A stretch of 64,000 bases of DNA from an uncultured Eubacteriales bacterium (GTDB lineage Bacteria; Bacillota; Clostridia; Christensenellales; Aristaeellaceae). Within the stretch, counting starts at the first letter, position 1; every line of letters begins with the position of its first letter. Under the pieces are notes generated by a model, which was not told the origin of the DNA, did no database searches, and saw only the letters and a list, made by a program, of their open reading frames with translations. The position numbers and the translations under genes were made by a program. Shown here in pieces: positions 59,510 through 64,000 of this stretch. The stretch covers positions 1-64,000 of the forward strand of contig OMYT01000002.1 in assembly GCA_900315315.1 (NCBI GenBank), given 5' to 3'.

Positions 59510-60328
59510 TTATTCCGCGAAAATGATGTCGTCCCGGAGGCGGTAGAGGGTGGCGCCGCACTTCTTCCGGCAGAAGAAGCCGATCCACTCGTCAATGGAC
59601 ATCTCGCTGTCGAAGAGGACCTTGCCGTACCGGAGACCGTTGATTCGCTTTCCGGTACGGTTGCTGTCCATGGAACGGATCGTGTTTGTATCCGGATCGT
59701 AATCTGAGATGAAGATGGCGCTGTGGGCGCCTTTGCCGCCGGAGTAGTCGCCGGTCATCTGGAAGTAATCGCCCTTTTTCGCCTGTTTCATGAATTCTTC
59801 CGCCATGGCGTGGTTTTCCTCTTTGGAAAGCTTGGAGTCGTAGAGGAACTGGGCAGCCTCCTCAAAGGGGTTGCCATCGGAGGCGGGGATCTCTTCCCAG
59901 CAGTAGCCGTAGGCATGGGGTTTGCACTGTTTGGCCGGGAGGTTGTTGGGGATTTTCAGCTCCTTGTCCGGATATTCCGCCATGCGGTATTTATCCCGGG
60001 TCTGGCGGAAAACATAGACGGTGAAATTTTTGCAGACATAGATGTCGCCTTTGTAGTGAGCCCGTTGCAGTTTGCCGTCGGCTTTGTCGTAGAGTTCTTT
60101 TCCAAGCGCGATGATATCGTCAATAAAAGCATCCCGGGCTGTATAGGAAGCAGACCCGGGATCGTCTGTTTCTTCTTCGGTTTCGGGCTCTTCCTGATTT
60201 AAATCGTCCAGGATGACATCCTCGACGATTTCTTCGTCTTCGGCAAGAGCGGGAAGGAAGCCGCCCAGGGAAAGCGTCAGCAGGGAAAAGATCAGTACAA
60301 GGCCGATCAGGCGTATCGTGTTCTTCAT
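59510..60328 (-). CDS. Secreted Cys-His hydrolase-like protein (NlpC/P60-like fold suspected)
   Basis: 272 residues: signal peptide (1-29), acidic linker (30-58), then a domain with Cys99 in YVCKNFTVYVF and His202 in GGKGAHSAIFISDYD followed by MDSNRTG. This order (Cys in a helix, later His before a beta strand) matches papain-like NlpC/P60/amidase folds acting on cell wall, but no exact family was recognised. It is coupled to the LacI-type regulator by an ATGA overlap, which suggests co-expression. Confidence 0.7.
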   Translation of the reverse strand: MKNTIRLIGLVLIFSLLTLSLGGFLPALAEDEEIVEDVILDDLNQEEPETEEETDDPGSASYTARDAFIDDIIALGKELYDKADGKLQRAHYKGDIYVCKNFTVYVFRQTRDKYRMAEYPDKELKIPNNLPAKQCKPHAYGYCWEEIPASDGNPFEEAAQFLYDSKLSKEENHAMAEEFMKQAKKGDYFQMTGDYSGGKGAHSAIFISDYDPDTNTIRSMDSNRTGKRINGLRYGKVLFDSEMSIDEWIGFFCRKKCGATLYRLRDDIIFAE

Positions 60329-61311
60329 CGGAGCGTTTCCCCCTCGATCAGCATCCCCGGAACGGTAATCTGCTGCGGGATATGGTTCTCCGGATTCGTG
60401 ATGGCTTCCAGTATCAGACTGAATGCTGCTTCGGCGATCCGGGCCGTATCCTGGCGGTAGGTGGTCAGACAGGGATGCATCATCCGGCTCATGCGGAGGC
60501 CGTCATATCCGACCAGACTGACATCCTCCGGAACCCGGATGCCCCGGGCGGCAAGCTGCCAGAGGGCGCCCAGACAGCTGGAATCGTCCGGACAGAGGAT
60601 GCAGGTAGGCTTTTCATCGAGCTGCAGCAATTCTTCAATGATCCGCACGCAGTCGGCCGGATCATGAAAATGGCCATTCCGGACAAAGGCAACCGGAACA
60701 CGGATTCCGAGTTCCGCGCAGACCTTGTAAAAACCGGCCAGACGCTCGCGGCTGACCGCGCCTTTTTCTCCCTGGATAAAAGCAATCCGACGATGGCCGA
60801 GGTTCCAGGCATGGCGGACAATCTGCTCGATACTGGTGCGGTTGTCGCTGATCACACAGTCACAGCCTTCATAGACGTGGTCGATAATGACGGTGGGGAT
60901 GGTGCCGGAAGCGAGGCGGATGATCCCCGGATCATCATAATCCGCCTGCAGAACGATGACGCCGTCCAGGCTGCGCTGCCGCGCGTGCTCATAATAGCTG
61001 TTTTCACTGCTGTCGTTCCGGCTGAGAAAGGTCAGGTCGTAGCCTTTGGCATCCGCTTCACGGCGCAGGTCATCGATCAGGGAACTGAAGTATTCATGAT
61101 TCATCCGGTCTTCATAGAGAATCCCCAGATTGTTCGAGCGGCTTGTTTTCAGGGTCTTTGCAGCGACGTTGGGGTAATACCCCATCTCCTGCGCGGTCCG
61201 CCGGATAAAAGCGGTCCGTTCCTTGCTTTCATTGGTGAGACCGTTGAGCGCGCGGGACACGGTGGCAACGGAAACGCCGCAGACATCCGCAATATCTTTC
61301 AGTTTGACCAT
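60325..61311 (-). CDS. LacI family transcriptional regulator
   Basis: 328 residues: LacI helix-turn-helix (2-55: KLKDIADVCGVSVATVSRAL, hinge NVAAKTLKTSRSNN) and a type I periplasmic-like ligand domain (NLGILYEDRMNHEYF, DGVIVLQADY, CILCPDDSSCLGAL, VSLVGYDGLRMSRMM). The ATG at 61311 follows CAGGAGTGGTTCAA. A palindrome at 61350-61365 in its own promoter implies self-regulation. Related sites lie in the sugar ABC leaders, so those operons are candidate targets. Confidence 0.92.
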   Translation of the reverse strand: MVKLKDIADVCGVSVATVSRALNGLTNESKERTAFIRRTAQEMGYYPNVAAKTLKTSRSNNLGILYEDRMNHEYFSSLIDDLRREADAKGYDLTFLSRNDSSENSYYEHARQRSLDGVIVLQADYDDPGIIRLASGTIPTVIIDHVYEGCDCVISDNRTSIEQIVRHAWNLGHRRIAFIQGEKGAVSRERLAGFYKVCAELGIRVPVAFVRNGHFHDPADCVRIIEELLQLDEKPTCILCPDDSSCLGALWQLAARGIRVPEDVSLVGYDGLRMSRMMHPCLTTYRQDTARIAEAAFSLILEAITNPENHIPQQITVPGMLIEGETLR

Positions 61312-61349
61312 TTGAACCACTCCTGAGCAAAAAAAATGCAAAAAATGAA

Positions 61350-61365
61350 ATCGTTTACGGACGAT
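61350..61365. promoter_or_regulatory. Putative LacI-type operator
   Basis: ATCGTTTACGGACGAT, with 5-base inverted half-sites, just downstream of a minus-strand promoter (TTGACT-17-TAAGAT reading toward the LacI gene). Confidence 0.6.
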
Positions 61366-61419
61366 ATCTTACCGTAAAAAATAATTAAAGTCAATTGGGG
61401 GGATTAGGGTGCTTTCCGC

Positions 61420-61448
61420 TTGACTTTTATGGTAGATTGATTTATGCT
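61420..61448 (+). promoter_or_regulatory. Promoter of the thiamine operon
   Basis: TTGACT (61420-61425), 17-base spacer, TATGCT (61443-61448), directly ahead of the riboswitch. Confidence 0.65.
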
Positions 61449-61536
61449 TTCCCTGTGCTAGGGGAGCAATTGCTGAGATTGTAAGAAATTACAGACCCTC
61501 ATTACCTGATCCGGCCAATACCGGCGTAGGGAAGCG
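61446..61536 (+). ncRNA. TPP riboswitch (THI element)
   Basis: Contains the conserved aptamer parts: GCTGAGA, ACCCTCATTACCTGATCCGG, AATACCGGCGTAGGGAAGC. P1 pairs GCTTTCCCT with AGGGAAGC. Binds thiamine pyrophosphate and regulates the transport genes downstream through the terminator at 61569-61595. Confidence 0.95.
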
Positions 61537-61568
61537 AGTCAGGATCCGTTCGGATCCGTTGAAGCAAT

Positions 61569-61595
61569 GAACCTCCGGGCAAGAGGTTCTTTTTT
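61569..61595 (+). terminator. Riboswitch expression-platform terminator
   Basis: GAACCTC-cgggcaa-GAGGTTC followed by TTTTTT. Confidence 0.9.
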
Positions 61596-61621
61596 AATAT
61601 AACAGACAGGAGAAGAGGAAC

Positions 61622-61918
61622 ATGGAAGCAAGTGTGGCTATTCAGAGTTTACCGGGCGTTGCGGATGATGAGGAACTCTGCAGGATTGTCGACGAGGTGA
61701 TCGCCTATATTGCCGGGACGGGATACAACTATTTTGTCGGTCCGTTTGAGACAACAATCGAGGGACCCTACGATGAACTGATGGACATCGTCAAGGAATG
61801 CCAGCATATTGCGATCCGGGCCGGTGCACCATCCGTGGCAGCGTATGTCAAGATCTCTTATAAACCGGAAGGCGAGGTTCTTTCCATTGAAAAAAAGATC
61901 GGCAAATATCAGGGCTAA
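61622..61918 (+). CDS. Thiamine-binding protein, MTH1187/YkoF-like
   Basis: 98 residues; small alpha/beta protein of the MTH1187/YqgV thiamine-binding family: MEASVAIQSLPGV at the N-terminus, DEVIAYIAGTGYNYFVGPFETTIEG in the middle. Such proteins bind thiamine or its precursors and are often encoded with ThiXYZ transporters, as here. First gene after the TPP riboswitch. AGGAGAAGAGGAAC precedes the ATG. Confidence 0.9.
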   Translation: MEASVAIQSLPGVADDEELCRIVDEVIAYIAGTGYNYFVGPFETTIEGPYDELMDIVKECQHIAIRAGAPSVAAYVKISYKPEGEVLSIEKKIGKYQG

Positions 61919-62681
61919 ACTGCTTCCGGTCGGGGCGTTCTGCCTGATTCTACTGATCTGGTGGGGGCTGTCGGCAAGCGGAATGATCCCGGGATATATG
62001 CTGCCGTCGCCCGCGGACGTGGTCGGCGCCTTTATCCATGATTTTCCCAACCTGATGCATCATGCGTTTGTTTCCGTGACTGAGGCGCTTCTTGGCCTGC
62101 TGATCGGAATGGCGCTCGCATTCGGGCTGGCCTGCGTGATGGAGCGTTTCCTGACGCTGGAGCAGGCGGTGATGCCGCTGCTGGTTGCCACACAGACCAT
62201 CCCGACGATTGCGATCGCCCCGCTGCTGGTGCTATGGATGGGCTTCGGCATGGAACCGAAGATCATGCTGGTTGTGATTACGACGTTCTTCCCGATTGCA
62301 GTGGGTCTGCTGGACGGATTCAAGAGTGCTGATCCGGACGCCGTGGCACTGCTTCGGTCCATGAATGCCACCCGGCGGCAGATATTCCGCCATGTAAAAA
62401 TGCCCGCGGCATTGCCCTATTTCTTTTCGGGACTTCGGATCTCCGCCTCGTATGCGGTTGTCGGCGCGGTGATCTCCGAATGGCTCGGCGGGTTTGAAGG
62501 ACTCGGCGTTTACATGACAAGGGTGAGGAAGGCTTACGCTTTTGACAAGATGTTTGCGGTGATCCTGCTGATCGTGATCGTCAGCCTGCTGCTGATGAAA
62601 CTGGTCAACGTTATCAGGGATTTGTCTATGCCCTGGCTCAGATACCGGACGGAGAAGACGCAACAACTGTTGCATGAGTAA
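61887..62681 (+). CDS. thiX: Thiamine-precursor ABC transporter permease (ThiX type)
   Basis: 264 residues, about six membrane helices with the coupling motif near EWLGGFEGLGVYMTRVRKAY. Belongs to the nitrate/taurine/pyrimidine-type permeases: LLPVGAFCLILLIWWGLSASG, YMLPSPADVVGAF, TQTIPTIAIAPLLVLWMGFG. I chose TTG at 61887 as start (GGCGAGG upstream), which gives the usual N-terminus and a 32-base overlap with the previous gene; ATGs further upstream would add an unusual polar extension. Confidence 0.85.
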   Translation: MKKRSANIRAKLLPVGAFCLILLIWWGLSASGMIPGYMLPSPADVVGAFIHDFPNLMHHAFVSVTEALLGLLIGMALAFGLACVMERFLTLEQAVMPLLVATQTIPTIAIAPLLVLWMGFGMEPKIMLVVITTFFPIAVGLLDGFKSADPDAVALLRSMNATRRQIFRHVKMPAALPYFFSGLRISASYAVVGAVISEWLGGFEGLGVYMTRVRKAYAFDKMFAVILLIVIVSLLLMKLVNVIRDLSMPWLRYRTEKTQQLLHE

Positions 62682-62701
62682 GAAGAAAGGAAAAACAGAC
62701 C

Positions 62702-63700
62702 ATGATGAAAAAAATGACAGCGATCCTGCTTTCAATCATACTGCTGTCTCTCGTTCCGGCGGCTTTTGCCGAAACGGAGAACCTGAAGCAGATAATATTC
62801 TGCCTGGACTGGACGCCAAACACCAACCACACCGGGGTCTACGCCGCGGATGCCCTGGGCTATTACCGGGACGAGGGACTGGACGTGCAGATCGTTCAGC
62901 CGCCGGAAAACGGGGCGGTACTGATGTGCGCATCGAACCAGGCGCAGTTTGCTATTGACGCACAGGATACGATGGCGGCTTCCCTGGACCTTGAAGAACC
63001 GCTTAACATTACCGCGGTGGCCACAATCCTGCAGCACAACACTTCGGGAATCCTGACAAGGGCGGAGGACGGCATCACGAGTGCCAAAGGACTGGAGGAC
63101 AGGATCTATTCGACCTGGGACAGCCCGATTGAACTGGCGATGCTCCGCTACTGCGTTGAAAAAGAAGGCGGGGACTTCAGCAAAGTCAAACTGATCCCGA
63201 ACAACATCACGGATGAACCGGCTGCACTGAGGACGCACCAGACAGACGCGGTCTGGATTTTCTACGGATGGAGCGGCATCAACGCCGAACTCAGCGATGT
63301 TGCCTGCGGATACTGGGATTTTGCTTCCCTGAGTCCCGAACTGGATTACTACACGCCGGTGATCCTTGCCAACAATGATTTTCTGCAGAATGATCCGGAA
63401 ACGGCGAAGGCTTTCCTGAGAGCCACGGCAAAAGGCTACCAATATGCGAGCGAACACCCGGAGGAAGCAGCGGAGATGCTGATTGCCGGGGATACGACGG
63501 GGGCCCTTGAGGATTCCAGAGAACTGGTATACGCAAGCCAGAAATGGCTTTCCGAACGCTATATCGCCGACGCCCCCGCCTGGGGAATCATCGCACCGGA
63601 AAGATGGAACGGTTTTTACGGGTGGCTGTACGATAACGGGCTGACCGTCCACGACCTGCGCGGCAAAGGGTTCAGCAATGATTATCTGCCCGGAGAGTGA
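62702..63700 (+). CDS. thiY: Pyrimidine-precursor binding protein (ThiY, NMT1/THI5-like)
   Basis: 332 residues: signal peptide (1-23), then an NMT1/THI5-like domain: IIFCLDWTPNTNHTGVYAA, GYYRDEGLDVQIVQPPENGA, AQFAIDAQDTMAASL, RAEDGITSAKGLEDR and VWIFYGWSGINAEL. Family members bind the hydroxymethylpyrimidine part of thiamine (or its formylamino form) for salvage. The riboswitch upstream supports this role. Confidence 0.9.
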   Translation: MMKKMTAILLSIILLSLVPAAFAETENLKQIIFCLDWTPNTNHTGVYAADALGYYRDEGLDVQIVQPPENGAVLMCASNQAQFAIDAQDTMAASLDLEEPLNITAVATILQHNTSGILTRAEDGITSAKGLEDRIYSTWDSPIELAMLRYCVEKEGGDFSKVKLIPNNITDEPAALRTHQTDAVWIFYGWSGINAELSDVACGYWDFASLSPELDYYTPVILANNDFLQNDPETAKAFLRATAKGYQYASEHPEEAAEMLIAGDTTGALEDSRELVYASQKWLSERYIADAPAWGIIAPERWNGFYGWLYDNGLTVHDLRGKGFSNDYLPGE

Positions 63701-63704
63701 TCAG

Positions 63705-64000
63705 ATGGAACTGCTCAGAACCGAGCGTATCAGCAAATCATACCAGGGGCGCCAGATTCTCCGGGATATCAGCATCCACCTGGAAGAAGGCGAGCTTGTT
63801 TCCCTGCTGGGACTCAGCGGATCGGGCAAGACAACGCTGCTGAACATTATGTCCGGCCTGGTGATGCCGGATTCGGGCAGAGTATTTCTTTCCGGAAACG
63901 ATATTACCGGGAAACCGGGACAGATCAGCTATATGCTGCAGAAGGATCTGCTGCTGGAACACAAGCGGGTGATTGACAACGTTGCGCTTCCGCTGGTGAT
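63705..64000 (+). CDS. thiZ: ABC transporter ATP-binding protein (ThiZ type), 3' end beyond the window
   Basis: The first 98 residues are present: MELLRTERISKSYQGRQIL, Walker A LLGLSGSGKTTLLNIMSG, and the Q-loop region ISYMLQKDLLLEHK. It provides the energy for the ThiX/ThiY pair. It starts 4 bases after thiY. Truncated by the window end. Confidence 0.9.
   Translation, partial: MELLRTERISKSYQGRQILRDISIHLEEGELVSLLGLSGSGKTTLLNIMSGLVMPDSGRVFLSGNDITGKPGQISYMLQKDLLLEHKRVIDNVALPLV

Noticed and set aside
61400-61420. GGGTGCTTTCCGCTTG resembling the 5' part of the structured elements
   Set aside because: No matching 3' arm or CCTTCGG; too short to call a copy.
1-64000. CRISPR arrays, tRNA and rRNA genes, insertion-sequence transposases
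   Set aside because: None could be seen: no regularly spaced direct repeats, no cloverleaf-like or rRNA-like segments, and no transposase motifs in any frame.

Overview
The window looks like a chromosomal segment of a GC-rich (mid-50s %) anaerobic Bacillota, most likely a gut or rumen Clostridia member. This rests on clostripain, a VanY-type carboxypeptidase, NusG-II, YesM/YesN-type sensors, an ECF S-component, many Clostridia-style secreted lipoproteins and substrate-binding proteins, and strong AGGAGG ribosome binding sites. No rRNA, tRNA or CRISPR was seen.

Layout. 0-1.8 kb: right end of a prophage lysis module (NlpC/P60 endolysin, SH3 protein, small membrane protein, holin) carrying GGGGAC-type inverted repeats. 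1.8-8.3 kb: a secreted C26 peptidase-like protein, then a plus-strand run of a methyltransferase-STAS fusion, a large secreted protein, a small membrane protein and a MATE exporter. 8.2-11.3 kb: a vitamin B6 salvage locus with a shortened MocR/PdxR-like regulator, a pyridoxal/pyridoxamine kinase and an ECF S-component; the last two sit behind duplicated copies of one promoter/operator block. 11.6-20.1 kb: clostripain and a TlpA-like protein, then a sensing cluster (XRE-REC fusion, 7TM histidine kinase, orphan sugar-binding protein, CACHE-GGDEF cyclase).

20.5-37.0 kb: shikimate genes surround a nonribosomal peptide synthetase. aroQ-aroA lie on the left and an aroE-aroK fusion plus aroC on the right, all on the minus strand. 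Between them, on the plus strand, are a single 3,407-residue NRPS (A-T-C-A-T-E-C-A-T-C) and a MATE exporter. The first A domain has sequence features of aryl/acyl-acid activating enzymes, and the protein ends in an intact condensation domain without thioesterase or reductase. The aroQ and aroC promoters are copies of the same module, with an inverted repeat over the -10 box.

37.3-43.9 kb: a glycosyltransferase, zinc-dependent phospholipase C-like protein, VanY carboxypeptidase, NusG-II protein and Tex. 44.0-58.0 kb: a sugar sensing and uptake region with a lipoprotein binding protein, YesM kinase, YesN regulator and two complete YtfQ-YtfR-YtfT-YjfF-type ABC systems behind duplicated leaders. 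58.3-61.3 kb: an Ig-like secreted protein, a secreted Cys-His protein and a LacI regulator. 61.4-64 kb: a TPP riboswitch controlling a thiamine-binding protein and a ThiX/ThiY/ThiZ-type pyrimidine-precursor transporter, cut by the window end.

A family of at least eleven intergenic elements runs through the window. Each has a closing stem whose two arms change together, a conserved CTTTCCG on the 5' side and CCTTCGG on the 3' side, and interchangeable inserts in between. All are in the same orientation. This family and the NRPS are the two most likely undescribed items.
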